A model generated the notes under the pieces. The model saw only the letters and a program-made list of their open reading frames with translations. It searched no databases and was not told the origin of the DNA. From NCBI GenBank assembly GCA_947374535.1, contig CANCCJ010000068.1, positions 1 to 13,650 on the forward strand: 13,650 bases of DNA, read 5' to 3'. A program made the translations under genes and the position numbers. Source of the stretch: Comamonadaceae bacterium. GTDB taxonomy: Bacteria; Pseudomonadota; Gammaproteobacteria; Burkholderiales; Burkholderiaceae. Numbering within the stretch: position 1 is the stretch's first letter; each line of letters begins with the position of its first letter. Shown here piece by piece: positions 1-8,358 of the stretch.

Positions 1-42
1 CGCCACTATCATGGCGGGTTGCCCTTTTAATTTGAGTGTCCA

Positions 43-3000
43 GTGAACGCACCTTCTGACGGCGCCTACTTAGGCCAAGCCCTGAACCATCCCTCTGCCA
101 TGCGAAACATCAGCATTCGCGGGGCGCGCACGCACAACCTGAAAAACATCGACCTCGACATTCCGCGCAACCAGCTGGTGGTCATCACAGGTTTGTCGGG
201 TTCGGGCAAATCCAGCCTTGCGTTTGACACGCTATATGCCGAAGGCCAGCGCCGTTATGTGGAAAGCCTCTCGGCCTACGCCCGCCAATTTTTGGGCCGC
301 TTGGACAAGCCCGATGTGGACCTGATTGAAGGCCTGTCGCCCGCCATCAGCATTGAGCAAAAAGCCACCAGCCACAACCCGCGCTCGACCGTAGGCACGG
401 TGACCGAAATTCACGACTACCTGCGCTTGCTGTTTGCCCGCGCAGGCACGCCCTATTGCCCCGACCACAACTTGCCACTGCAAGCGCAAAGCGTGTCGCA
501 AATGGTGGACGCCGTCATGGCGCTGCCCGAAGACACCAAGCTCATGCTGCTCGCGCCCATCGCACGCAACCGCAAGGGCGAGTACAGCGAAATCTTCACG
601 CAGCTGCAAGCACAAGGCTATGTGCGCTTTCGCATCGAAGGCAAGGTGTACGAATACGACGAGCTGCCCGAACTCAAGAAAACCGAGAAGCACGACATCG
701 ACGTGGTGGTGGACCGCATCAAGGTGCGCCACGAAGCGCCCGTCGCGCCTGCACCTATCACCGCCCCCAGCATTGGCGACCTTGCCGTGGTCGCACCGCC
801 GCCGGGCTTGCGCCAGCGTTTGGCTGAGAGCTTTGAAGCCGCTTTGCGTTTGGCCGAAGGCCGCGCCATCGCACTAGAGATGGACACGGGCGTGGAGCAC
901 GCGTTCAACGCCAAGTTTTCTTGCCCTCAGTGCACGTATTCCATCAGCGAACTCGAACCGCGTTTGTTCTCGTTCAACTCCCCCGTGGGCGCTTGCCCCG
1001 CGTGTGACGGCTTGGGCCACCAAGACTATTTCGACCCTGCACGCGTGGTGGCGTTTCCGTCACTGAGCCTTGGCAGCGGGGCCATCAAAGGCTGGGACCG
1101 CCGCAACGCGCATTACTTCACCCTGCTGGAGAGCTTGGCCAAGCACTACAAGTTTGACCTCGACACACCGTTCGAAGACCTGAGCCCCGAAACACGCCAA
1201 GTGCTGTTGTATGGCTCGGGCGAAGAAGAAATCAAATTCAACTACAGCCTTGAAAACGGTTCTGGCAAAAAACTGAGCAAGAAGCACCCCTTCGAAGGCA
1301 TCTTGGTCAACATGGAGCGCCGCTACCGCGAGACCGACTCCACCGTGGTGCGCGAAGACCTGTCTCGCTACCGAGGCGTGCGTGCGTGTACCTCTTGCGG
1401 CGGCACGCGCTTGCGTCGCGAAGCGCGCAATGTGCGCATTGGCGAGGGTACGCAAATGCGCGGCATTTTTGACATCAGCCACACCACGCTGGGCGAATGC
1501 TTTGGCTACTTCAACACGCTCAAACTGCAAGGCGCAAAAGCTGAAATTGCCGACAAAGTGGTGCGCGAAATTGCCTCACGCTTGAAGTTCTTGAACGACG
1601 TGGGCTTAAACTACCTCAGCCTCGACCGCAGTGCCGACACCTTGTCGGGCGGCGAAGCACAGCGCATTCGTTTGGCCAGCCAAATTGGCTCGGGCCTCAC
1701 CGGCGTGATGTATGTGTTGGACGAGCCCAGCATTGGTTTGCACCAGCGCGACAACGACCGCCTCATCGACACCCTCAAACACCTGCGTGACATTGGCAAC
1801 AGCGTGTTGGTGGTGGAGCACGACGAAGACATGATTCGTGCCGCCGACTTCTGCGTGGACATGGGCCCCGGCGCAGGCGTGCACGGCGGCCATGTGATGG
1901 CGCGCGGCACACCGGCCGAGATTGAAGCCAACCCCAACTCATTGACCGGCCGCTACCTCGCGCAAGCACTGCGCATCGACGTGCCAGCCAAACGCAATGC
2001 CTTCTTGCCCGTGGAAGCGGAAGAGCTGAAGTTCCAACGCAAGCTGCACAAAGATGCGTCGGAGCATCAAGTCATTCGCATCCGTGGTGCGCGTGGCAAC
2101 AACCTGAAAAACGTCACGGCTGATTTCCCCGTGGGCTTGCTCACTTGCGTCACAGGCGTGTCGGGCTCAGGCAAATCGACATTGGTGAACGACACGCTGT
2201 ACACCGCGGCCGCGCACACCATTCACCGCGCGCACGACGAGCCAGCGGCGCACGACGAAATCACGGGCCTCGACTATTTCGACAAAGTCATCAACGTGGA
2301 CCAGTCCCCCATTGGCCGCACACCGCGCAGCAACCCCGCCACGTACACCGGCCTCTTCACCCCCATCCGCGAGTTGATGGCCGAAGTGCCGATGGCGCGC
2401 GAACGTGGCTATGGACCGGGGCGATTCAGCTTCAACGTGGCCGCAGGCTCGGGCGGTGGCCGCTGCGAAGCTTGCCAAGGCGACGGCATGGTGAAGGTGG
2501 AAATGCACTTCTTGCCCGACGTGTACGTGCCTTGCGACGTGTGCCACGGTTTGCGCTACAACCGCGAAACGCTAGAGGTCATGTACAAAGGCAAGAACAT
2601 CGCGCAGATCTTGGACCTGACGGTGGAAGCCGCTTTGCAGTTCTTCAACGCCGTGCCCAACATTGCCCGCAAGCTGCAAACCTTGATGGACGTGGGCTTG
2701 TCCTACCTGCAACTCGGCCAAGCCGCCACCACCCTCTCGGGCGGTGAAGCGCAACGTGTGAAGCTGGCCTTGGAGCTGAGCAAACGCGACACCGGTCGCA
2801 CGCTCTACATCTTGGACGAGCCCACCACGGGTTTGCACTTTGCCGACATTGCCTTGCTGCTGAAAGTGCTGCAACACCTGCGCGATGCGGGCAACACCAT
2901 CGTCATCATCGAGCACAACCTCGACGTCATCAAAACCGCTGACTGGCTGATTGACATGGGCCCAGAGGGCGGCAGTGGTGGCGGCACGGTGGTGGGTGTG

Positions 3001-3075
3001 GGCACGCCTGAAGACTTGGCGGCTAATCCGGCCAGCTTTACCGGCAAGTACTTGAAGCGCTTGTTGCCAAGCTGA
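43..3075 (+). CDS. uvrA: Excinuclease ABC subunit A (UvrA), complete
   Basis: UvrA is the ATP-dependent damage-recognition subunit of cytoplasmic nucleotide excision repair; it loads UvrB at lesions. Both ABC modules are complete. The first has Walker A GLSGSGKS (about residues 50-57), signature LSGGEAQR (534) and Walker [10 protein letters not shown] (559). The second has Walker A GVSGSGKS (705-712), signature LSGGEAQR (898) and Walker [10 protein letters not shown] (924). Two zinc modules are visible: C294/C297/C318/C321 and C808/C811/C831/C834. The 1010 residues exceed the usual ~940 because of an Ala/Pro-rich insert at about 231-254, a Gly-rich insert before the second zinc module, and a longer linker before the second ABC module. 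The GTG start at 43 has only a weak GAG upstream. The ATG at 100 (Met20, reading [15 protein letters not shown]) matches the usual N-terminus of the family and may be the real start. No LexA-type CTGT-N8-ACAG box lies in the visible upstream bases. Identification is essentially certain. Confidence 0.98.
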   Translation: MNAPSDGAYLGQALNHPSAMRNISIRGARTHNLKNIDLDIPRNQLVVITGLSGSGKSSLAFDTLYAEGQRRYVESLSAYARQFLGRLDKPDVDLIEGLSPAISIEQKATSHNPRSTVGTVTEIHDYLRLLFARAGTPYCPDHNLPLQAQSVSQMVDAVMALPEDTKLMLLAPIARNRKGEYSEIFTQLQAQGYVRFRIEGKVYEYDELPELKKTEKHDIDVVVDRIKVRHEAPVAPAPITAPSIGDLAVVAPPPGLRQRLAESFEAALRLAEGRAIALEMDTGVEHAFNAKFSCPQCTYSISELEPRLFSFNSPVGACPACDGLGHQDYFDPARVVAFPSLSLGSGAIKGWDRRNAHYFTLLESLAKHYKFDLDTPFEDLSPETRQVLLYGSGEEEIKFNYSLENGSGKKLSKKHPFEGILVNMERRYRETDSTVVREDLSRYRGVRACTSCGGTRLRREARNVRIGEGTQMRGIFDISHTTLGECFGYFNTLKLQGAKAEIADKVVREIASRLKFLNDVGLNYLSLDRSADTLSGGEAQRIRLASQIGSGLTGVMYVLDEPSIGLHQRDNDRLIDTLKHLRDIGNSVLVVEHDEDMIRAADFCVDMGPGAGVHGGHVMARGTPAEIEANPNSLTGRYLAQALRIDVPAKRNAFLPVEAEELKFQRKLHKDASEHQVIRIRGARGNNLKNVTADFPVGLLTCVTGVSGSGKSTLVNDTLYTAAAHTIHRAHDEPAAHDEITGLDYFDKVINVDQSPIGRTPRSNPATYTGLFTPIRELMAEVPMARERGYGPGRFSFNVAAGSGGGRCEACQGDGMVKVEMHFLPDVYVPCDVCHGLRYNRETLEVMYKGKNIAQILDLTVEAALQFFNAVPNIARKLQTLMDVGLSYLQLGQAATTLSGGEAQRVKLALELSKRDTGRTLYILDEPTTGLHFADIALLLKVLQHLRDAGNTIVIIEHNLDVIKTADWLIDMGPEGGSGGGTVVGVGTPEDLAANPASFTGKYLKRLLPS

Positions 3076-3109
3076 GTGCGATGCCCACAGGGCAACGCCA
3101 CATCAACAC

Positions 3110-3583
3110 TTAGTCGTGCTGATGCCCATGCGTGCCATGCACATGGCGGTGGGCAATTTCTTCCGCCGTCGCGGCGCGCACATCCGTCACGGTGCAGCTG
3201 AAACGCAGCGCTTGGCCCGCCAACTCATGGTTGCCATCTAGGTGCACTTCAGGCCCTTTGATCTTCACCACGTTGAACACGCGTGGCTGGCCATCGTCGC
3301 CTGCGCCTTGCAACTGGCCGCCCACTTTCACGCCGGGTGGGAAATCTGATTTAGGAATCACACGCACCAACGATTCGTCGCGTTCGCCAAAGGCATCTTC
3401 GGCGCTCAAATCCAGTTTGACGGCAAAGCCCACGGCTTGACCATCAAGTGCAGCCTCGACCTTGGGGAAAATATTTTCGTAGCCGCCGTGCAGATACGAC
3501 AAATGTCCCGAGTCCAAGGGCTTGCCTGCGGGTGAGGTGACTTGGTATTTGATAGTGACGGCCGTGTCTTGGATGATCTGCAT
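3110..3583 (-). CDS. slyD: SlyD-like FKBP-type peptidyl-prolyl cis-trans isomerase
   Basis: This is a cytoplasmic proline isomerase and chaperone of the SlyD branch of FKBPs, a branch that also binds nickel and can assist metalloenzyme maturation. The 157-residue protein shows the FKBP core (YLHGGYENIFPKVEAALDG at about 30-48, and DAFGERDESLV at 63-73). An insert-in-flap chaperone domain follows at roughly 70-125, containing the family-typical DGNHELAGQ (116-124). The tail is short and His-rich, with His at 145, 147, 149, 152, 154 and 156. This tail is shorter and Cys-poor compared with the E. coli metal-binding tail. The chosen start gives MQIIQDTAVTIKYQV, which aligns with the normal SlyD N-terminus. 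An in-frame ATG at 3610 adds nine residues and has a better Shine-Dalgarno (AGAGG), so the start is uncertain. The gene converges on uvrA with 34 bases between the stop codons and is divergent from the glutaredoxin-like gene. Confidence 0.93.
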   Translation of the reverse strand: MQIIQDTAVTIKYQVTSPAGKPLDSGHLSYLHGGYENIFPKVEAALDGQAVGFAVKLDLSAEDAFGERDESLVRVIPKSDFPPGVKVGGQLQGAGDDGQPRVFNVVKIKGPEVHLDGNHELAGQALRFSCTVTDVRAATAEEIAHRHVHGTHGHQHD

Positions 3584-3619
3584 GGCGAGGCTTTGAATGA
3601 AAAATGCCATTGTCCACGA

Positions 3620-3624
3620 CCTCT
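3620..3624 (-). promoter_or_regulatory. Possible ribosome binding site for an upstream slyD start
   Basis: The minus strand reads AGAGG nine bases before an in-frame ATG at 3610, whereas the family-preferred ATG at 3583 has no recognisable Shine-Dalgarno. If this site is used, the protein carries an extra MAFFIQSLA at its N-terminus. Confidence 0.3.
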
Positions 3625-3674
3625 GGAGTGGCGCCTCTGAGGTGGCTCGTCACCAAGCCTTACCATTCACCCCC

Positions 3675-4073
3675 ATGAAACCTGTCATCCGTGCCTTCTT
3701 CCAAACCCTGCGCCTTGTGCTGGGCCCTGTCATGTTGCTCAAAGAGCGCGTCACTCAGCCAAAGGGCGTGCAGCGCGACGCGGCAGCGCAAGCGGCAGTA
3801 GACCTGCAATGCCAAAGCTTGGCGCTGTACCAGTTCAACACCTGCCCGTTTTGCATCAAGGTGCGTCAAGAAATGCGCCGCTTGTCGCTGCCGATTGAAA
3901 AACGCGATGCGCAACACCACGTTGCCAACCGCGACGAACTGCAACAAGGCAGTGGGGCCACCAAAGTGCCTTGCTTGAAAATCTCGCAAGCGAACGGTGA
4001 AGTGCGCTGGCTGCATGACTCGAACGCCATCGTGGTTTATTTGCGTGAGCGGTTTGAAGCCACTGTGAATTGA
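3675..4073 (+). CDS. Glutaredoxin / GST N-terminal-domain family protein
   Basis: This small protein of 132 residues has a thioredoxin-fold glutaredoxin or GST_N_3 domain. The dithiol motif CPFC is at C57-C60, inside LYQFNTCPFCIKV, and the expected cis-proline motif VPC is at 98-100. A C-terminal segment, HDSNAIVVYLRERF, is typical of GST N-domains. Residues 8-23 form a hydrophobic stretch (FFQTLRLVLGPVMLL) that could be an amphipathic or membrane-associated helix ahead of the redox domain. The likely role is glutathione-dependent disulfide or mixed-disulfide reduction; the partner is unknown. The ATG at 3675 was chosen because it gives the family-like start MKPVIRAFFQ; an in-frame ATG at 3597 would add 26 non-conserved residues. 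No clear Shine-Dalgarno is visible. The stop codon TGA shares bases with a possible TTG start of the next gene, suggesting co-transcription and translational coupling with the transporter. Confidence 0.85.
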   Translation: MKPVIRAFFQTLRLVLGPVMLLKERVTQPKGVQRDAAAQAAVDLQCQSLALYQFNTCPFCIKVRQEMRRLSLPIEKRDAQHHVANRDELQQGSGATKVPCLKISQANGEVRWLHDSNAIVVYLRERFEATVN

Positions 4074-4081
4074 CTGCGCCT

Positions 4082-4984
4082 ATGCCCAACGCACACCCAC
4101 TCACCCGCAAACAACTGCTAACCCTCGTCATCTTGACCTTGGTCTGGGGCATGAACTGGCCGATTTTGAAGATCGGTGTCACGGGCTATCCCGCCATCAC
4201 GTTTCGCAGCATTTCAATGTGGATCGGCTGGCCGCTGCTGGGCTTGGTGTTGTGGCGGATGAAGGTGCCGTTCAAGGTGCCGCGCAACGAGTGGAAAGAC
4301 TTGGTGCTGTTGGCCGCCAGCAATATGTTTGTCTGGCATGTGTTGATTATTTTGGCGGTGCAAGATTTGTCCAGCGGACGGGCTGCCATTTTGGGCTACA
4401 CCATGCCGATTTTTTCAGCCGTGATGGGCGTCCTATTTTTCAAGGCGCCGCTGCGTCCGAGGGCTTGGTTGGGTGTGGCCTTGGCAGGCTTGGCTGCCCT
4501 GCTTTTGCTGTGGCATGAGTTGGTTCACCTGTCGGGCAAACCCATGGGGGTTTTGATTGCCTTGCTAGCGGCTGCCTCATGGGCCTTGGGCACGCAACAA
4601 ATTCGCCACACCAAGATGACAGTGCCAACGCTGACGATTGTGTTTTGGATGACGGGCATGACCGCCGTCGTGATGAGCGCGCTGGCGACTTGGTTTGAAA
4701 TGGACCGTTGGGCCATGCCACCCACCGTCACATGGGCCTCCATCATCTACAACGCGATTGGTGTGTTTGTGTTTGCGCAAGCGGCTTGGCTGGGCTTGGC
4801 CCGCAGCTTGCCGCCTTTGGCATCGAGCCTGAGCGTGATGTTCATCCCCGTTCTTGGTGTCTTCACGGGCGCGTGGTGGTTGGGTGAAGTGCTGCACTGG
4901 CAAGACTGGATGGCGGTGTTGCTGGTGGTGGCCGCCATCGCGTCGGTGCTGTGGCCGGCACGCACATCCAACCCTGCGTCCTGA
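4082..4984 (+). CDS. EamA/DMT-family membrane transporter (RhaT-like)
   Basis: This 300-residue, very hydrophobic protein has the two-repeat, ten-helix layout of EamA (drug/metabolite transporter) permeases. Repeat one opens with the typical LVWGMNWPILKIG (about 20-32). Repeat two includes AAASWALGTQQI and the late segment SVMFIPVLGVFTGAWWLGE, whose final Glu is characteristic of this family. Such proteins export metabolites or amino acids across the inner membrane, but the substrate cannot be inferred. The ATG at 4082 was chosen over a TTG at 4070; the TTG overlaps the preceding gene's stop as TTGA. It is probably co-transcribed with the glutaredoxin-like gene. It ends five bases from the oppositely oriented MmgE/PrpD gene, with no terminator between them. 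Confidence 0.92.
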   Translation: MPNAHPLTRKQLLTLVILTLVWGMNWPILKIGVTGYPAITFRSISMWIGWPLLGLVLWRMKVPFKVPRNEWKDLVLLAASNMFVWHVLIILAVQDLSSGRAAILGYTMPIFSAVMGVLFFKAPLRPRAWLGVALAGLAALLLLWHELVHLSGKPMGVLIALLAAASWALGTQQIRHTKMTVPTLTIVFWMTGMTAVVMSALATWFEMDRWAMPPTVTWASIIYNAIGVFVFAQAAWLGLARSLPPLASSLSVMFIPVLGVFTGAWWLGEVLHWQDWMAVLLVVAAIASVLWPARTSNPAS

Positions 4985-4989
4985 GCGAC

Positions 4990-6369
4990 TCAACTCACTG
5001 CGCGGAGGTGGCGCAAGGCCTGCCAGAGCGGGGCCAACGATACCGCTTGAGGCAAGTCCGCACAGACCTTGGTGAGCGACATGACCGCCGATGCTGAATA
5101 GCCGACCGCCTGCATGACACGTTGGGCTTTGGCCACCACACTCGCCTGCGACATCGGCGCTTCTGGGTCACCCAACGCATCTGACACGCAGGCCACGAAG
5201 GTCTTCCCACTGCGCAAGCGCACACGCAACTGCGCACCGTAATGCGCGGGGTAGGCACGGTTCCAACGCGGTGCAGCACGGACGCGGATGAGCCCACGCA
5301 AGCGCGTCAGTGCCGGCTGCGCCAAGGACTGCGGCTGTGTGTCTGCCAACCCAAAATCGCCACGCAGCAAACCCACGGCAACGGCATGCTGCAAGCTAAA
5401 GCGCGCTTGCTGGCGGGTGTGTGGCTGCGCTTGGTCGGCAAAGTCCAGCGCGGTTTGGTAGGTGCTGAGTTCCATGTCCGTGATCTGGTTCACATCGCCC
5501 ACTTGGCCATGCAGTTGCAGCGCACAAGTGATGGCTGGATGCACATGCCGACACGCGGACCAAGGCTTGAAGCTGACCTCATGGATCAACCACGCGGCAG
5601 TGGCTGTTGGGCGCAACACCGCAGCGGCATGGGCGGCGTTGGGCTTGCTGTGGGTGGCGGTCAACCAACCGTGTTCACCTTCGAGGATGAAGCGCGGCCC
5701 CGTCATGCCCGCCGCGGCCAAGTCCGCCGCCATGAGCCCCGATTGCGCGGCACGGCCTGCCGCCAGTTGTTTGGAAAAGCCAGGCTCCAAGCGGCACTGC
5801 CACACGCCGCTGGCTTGCATCCCGGCTTGGGCCAAGGCGTGCATGGCTTGCGTGGCATCGAGTTGCAACACGCTTGCGCTGGCGGTGGCCGCGCCAAACA
5901 CCCCGCAGGTGGCCGTGCTGTACCAGTGCCGGTAATGCGCGGCGCCTGCCAGCAGGCCCACACGGATGGCCACCTCGTAACCACGCACGATGGCATCCAG
6001 CAATGCCTGCGGTGTGGCCTGTTCGCGCTGGGCCACCGCGAGTGCGGCGGCCATGAGGGTGTCGGCGGGGTGGACCACGGCGGCGCGGTGCAAGTCGTCC
6101 AGCTCATCCACATTGCCCAAGCCGCCGTTGACCAAAGCCGCGGCCTCGCTACTGAGGTGCAAGCCACCCACGGTCCAACACGGGCCTGCTGCGGTGTTGG
6201 CCGCCCAACGGCTCAAGGCCTCGCCCGCAGGTGAGGTGTGGCCCAGCAGCACACAGCCAAGCCAGTCCAACAGGTGCAGGGCGGCGCGGCGGCGGTCCTC
6301 CTCCGTGATGGGTCGGCCTTGTAGGGCCAGCAATTGCTCGGTCCAAGAGGGCGTGTGGGCAGAACTCAC
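4990..6369 (-). CDS. MmgE/PrpD family protein
   Basis: The protein (459 residues, the usual size) belongs to the family of 2-methylcitrate dehydratase (PrpD), cis-aconitate decarboxylase and iminodisuccinate epimerase; these act on small di- and tricarboxylates without metal cofactors. Family marks are DELDDLHRAAVVHPADT (88-104), the S-T-x-T-x-G-V-F-G-A segment near 151-160, FSKQLAAGRAAQSG (198-211), and KPWSACRHVHPAI (268-280). By eye, several active-site positions differ from cis-aconitate decarboxylase: the residue equivalent to human His159 looks like Tyr150, and the usual K-x-x-H-A-G-x-A-A has Ala instead of His. The reaction is therefore not assigned. The GTG at 6369 was preferred because GAGG lies five bases upstream; a TTG at 6390 overlaps the previous stop. 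It is the last gene of the minus-strand operon, which suggests a late or accessory step. Confidence 0.88.
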   Translation of the reverse strand: MSSAHTPSWTEQLLALQGRPITEEDRRRAALHLLDWLGCVLLGHTSPAGEALSRWAANTAAGPCWTVGGLHLSSEAAALVNGGLGNVDELDDLHRAAVVHPADTLMAAALAVAQREQATPQALLDAIVRGYEVAIRVGLLAGAAHYRHWYSTATCGVFGAATASASVLQLDATQAMHALAQAGMQASGVWQCRLEPGFSKQLAAGRAAQSGLMAADLAAAGMTGPRFILEGEHGWLTATHSKPNAAHAAAVLRPTATAAWLIHEVSFKPWSACRHVHPAITCALQLHGQVGDVNQITDMELSTYQTALDFADQAQPHTRQQARFSLQHAVAVGLLRGDFGLADTQPQSLAQPALTRLRGLIRVRAAPRWNRAYPAHYGAQLRVRLRSGKTFVACVSDALGDPEAPMSQASVVAKAQRVMQAVGYSASAVMSLTKVCADLPQAVSLAPLWQALRHLRAVS

Positions 6370-6374
6370 GCGGG

Positions 6375-6378
6375 CCTC
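6375..6378 (-). promoter_or_regulatory. Ribosome binding site of the MmgE/PrpD gene
   Basis: The minus strand reads GAGG five bases before GTG 6369. This decides between that start and the upstream TTG at 6390, which would have to initiate inside the end of the preceding gene. Confidence 0.55.
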
Positions 6379-6386
6379 AGTGTGGC

Positions 6387-7193
6387 TCAACGGCCTTTGA
6401 ACACGGGCGGGCGTTTGTCGTTGAAGGCGGCCACGCCTTCCCTTCGGTCGTCGGTGTCCACCAAGCGGTTGTAGGCCTCGACCTCAAAGCGATAGGCCGT
6501 GCGCAACTCCATTTGCCCGCCGTAGCGGATGGACTTTTTGATTTGCCGCACCGACAACGGCGCGTTGGCCGCAATGCGTTGCGCCGTCTCCAGCGCCACG
6601 GCCAACACCTGATCAGCGGCAGTCACTTGGTTAACCAAACCCCACTCACACGCTTGTGCGGCGCTGAAGGGGCGCCCCGTCAGTGTCAATTCTTTGGCGC
6701 GTCGCTCACCCAAGGCGCGGGGCAGGTTTTGTGTGCCACCCATGCCCGGCATGATGCCCAGCGTGACCTCGGGCAAGGCAAAACGTGCGTCTTGGCTGGC
6801 GTACAAAAAATCGCAGCACAGCGCCATCTCCAAGCCGCCGCCATAGGCGTGGCCGTTGATGGCACCGATGACGGGCAAGGGCAAGTCGATCAACGCCCAA
6901 TACAAACGCTCAAAAATTTCATGTTGGTGTTGCCACGCTTGCGGCGTCATGCCATTGCGCTCTTTGAGGTCACCGCCGCCACAAAATATTTTCTGGCCTG
7001 CACCCGTCAACACCACACAGCGCAAGTCGCCCGGCACATCGGTCAGGCGTGTCCACAGGTCGAGCAAGTCCATGCCCATTTGTGTGTTCAAAGCATTGCC
7101 CACGTCGGGGCGGTTCAGGCACACCTGCAACACATGGTCGGTGACTGGCGTGCAATCGAGGGTGGTGTAGTGGGGCAAAGCAGAAGAGGTCAT
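6387..7193 (-). CDS. Enoyl-CoA hydratase/isomerase (crotonase) with both catalytic Glu
   Basis: This 268-residue crotonase-fold enzyme probably adds water to a 2-enoyl-CoA made by the acyl-CoA dehydrogenase encoded just before it. The oxyanion-hole segments are FCGGGDLKE (70-78) and the G-rich turn AYGGGLEMAL (116-125). The two residues that act in hydration by rat mitochondrial enoyl-CoA hydratase (Glu144 and Glu164) are matched here by Glu122 and Glu142 (PEVTLGIMPGMGG). The C-terminal helix region ends ...FNDKRPPVFKGR, typical of hydratases. The ATG start is at 7193, with a weak GAG about eight bases upstream, and lies eight bases after the acyl-CoA dehydrogenase stop. Substrate chain length or ring structure cannot be read from the sequence. 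Confidence 0.93.
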   Translation of the reverse strand: MTSSALPHYTTLDCTPVTDHVLQVCLNRPDVGNALNTQMGMDLLDLWTRLTDVPGDLRCVVLTGAGQKIFCGGGDLKERNGMTPQAWQHQHEIFERLYWALIDLPLPVIGAINGHAYGGGLEMALCCDFLYASQDARFALPEVTLGIMPGMGGTQNLPRALGERRAKELTLTGRPFSAAQACEWGLVNQVTAADQVLAVALETAQRIAANAPLSVRQIKKSIRYGGQMELRTAYRFEVEAYNRLVDTDDRREGVAAFNDKRPPVFKGR

Positions 7194-7201
7194 GTGGGCA
7201 C

Positions 7202-8356
7202 TCAGTAAGACTTGGGCATGCCCAACACATGCTCGCCCACGTAGGACAAGATCAAGTTGGTTGAAATGGGCGCCACTTGGTAGAGGCGTGTCTCGCGGAA
7301 TTTACGTTCAATGTCGTACTCAGCGGCAAAGCCAAACCCGCCGTGGGTTTGTAAGCACACGTTGGCCGCTTCCCACGAGGCATCGGCAGCGAGCAGTTTG
7401 GACATATTCGCCTCTGCACCGCAGGCCACGCCCGCATCGAACAAACGTGCGGCTTCATAGCGCATCAGGCTGGCGGCCTCCACATTCACATGGGCCTTGG
7501 CAATGGGGAATTGAATGCCTTGGTTGTGCGCAATCGAGCGACCAAACACCACGCGCTCTTTGGCGTACTGGGTGGCACGGTCGATGAACCAATAGCCATC
7601 GCCCACGCACTCGGCGGCAATCAAAATGCGTTCAGCGTTCAAGCCGTCCATGATGTACTTCAGACCCTTGCCTTCTTCACCAATGCGGTTCTCCACCGGA
7701 ATGCGCAAGTTGTCGATGAAGATTTCATTGGTCTCGTGGTTGACCATGTTGCGGATGGGTTTGACGGTGATGGACTTGCCCACTTCTTCGCGCAAGTCCA
7801 CCAGAAACACCGACAAGCCTTCTGACTTTTTCTTCACCTCCGCCAGTGGCGTGGTGCGGGCCAACAGCAGCATGTAGTCGGAGTGCTGCAAACGCGAGGT
7901 CCAGACCTTTTGTCCGTTCACCACATAGTGGTCGCCTTGGCGCACGGCCACGGTTTTGAGTTGGGTGGTGTCCGAACCTGTAGTCGGCTCTGTCACCGCC
8001 ATCGACTGCATGCGCAATTCGCCCGAGGCGATCTTGGGCAGCAAGGCTTCTTTTTGCGCCTTGGAGCCATGACGCACCACACAGCCCATGACATACATCT
8101 GGCCATGACATGCGCCCGAGTTGCCACCGGCGCGGTTGATCTCTTCCATGATCACACTGGCTTCGGTCAGGCTCAGGTTGGAACCACCGTATTCCTCAGG
8201 AATCAGGGCAGACAACCAACCCGCCTCGGTCAAGGCGGTGACGAATTTTTCTGGAAAGGCGCGCGCCTCATCCACCTCTTGCCAATAACGCGAATCAAAG
8301 GCAGACACCACTTGGCGCACGCCTTCGCGCAGCTCAGGAAAATCTTGTCGGCTCAT
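7202..8356 (-). CDS. Acyl-CoA dehydrogenase, FAD-dependent
   Basis: This 384-residue flavoprotein introduces a 2,3-double bond into an acyl-CoA and passes electrons to electron-transfer flavoprotein. The domain order is the N-terminal helical domain (1-115), the FAD-binding beta domain with SMAVTEPTTGSDT (118-130) and VWTS (151-154), and the C-terminal helical domain with ERVVFGRSI (267-275) and LQTHGGFGFAAEYDIERKFRE (335-355). The usual C-terminal catalytic Glu (in a Y-E-G-T motif) is absent: that region reads LYQVAPIST. A Glu in LNAER (Glu242) falls where isovaleryl- and long-chain acyl-CoA dehydrogenases carry their catalytic base, so the enzyme is probably active with a branched, cyclic or long substrate. 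The ATG start lies two bases after the SDR stop, and the downstream hydratase follows eight bases after the end. Confidence 0.94.
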   Translation of the reverse strand: MSRQDFPELREGVRQVVSAFDSRYWQEVDEARAFPEKFVTALTEAGWLSALIPEEYGGSNLSLTEASVIMEEINRAGGNSGACHGQMYVMGCVVRHGSKAQKEALLPKIASGELRMQSMAVTEPTTGSDTTQLKTVAVRQGDHYVVNGQKVWTSRLQHSDYMLLLARTTPLAEVKKKSEGLSVFLVDLREEVGKSITVKPIRNMVNHETNEIFIDNLRIPVENRIGEEGKGLKYIMDGLNAERILIAAECVGDGYWFIDRATQYAKERVVFGRSIAHNQGIQFPIAKAHVNVEAASLMRYEAARLFDAGVACGAEANMSKLLAADASWEAANVCLQTHGGFGFAAEYDIERKFRETRLYQVAPISTNLILSYVGEHVLGMPKSY

Positions 8357-8358
8357 GT

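Noticed and set aside
1..42. CGCCA-(6)-TGGCG inverted repeat and an AT-rich patch before uvrA as an operator, terminator or promoter
   Set aside because: The arms are only five bases, no matching -35/-10 pair at proper spacing was found, no LexA box is present, and the upstream region is cut by the window edge.
1060..1530. Minus-strand open frame inside uvrA
   Set aside because: It is antisense to conserved UvrA sequence including the linker before the first ABC signature; this is an effect of codon bias.
3082..3094. Small hairpin TGCCC-aca-GGGCA between uvrA and slyD as a bidirectional terminator
   Set aside because: The stem is only five base pairs and neither strand has a following T-run, so an intrinsic terminator cannot be supported.
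3584..3674. Divergent promoter region between slyD and the glutaredoxin-like gene
   Set aside because: A promoter is likely here by layout, but I could not find a -35/-10 pair with good match and spacing on either strand, so no site is listed.
4999..5015. Hairpin TGCGC-(7)-GCGCA near the end of the MmgE/PrpD gene as a terminator for the EamA gene
   Set aside because: It is a five-base-pair stem inside coding sequence with no T-run; this is expected by chance in GC-rich DNA.
5242..6234. Long plus-strand open frame (330 codons) opposite the MmgE/PrpD gene
   Set aside because: It lies fully antisense to a clear family protein, and its translation is rich in Gly, Arg, His and Gln with no recognisable domain, as expected for the mirror frame of a GC-rich gene.
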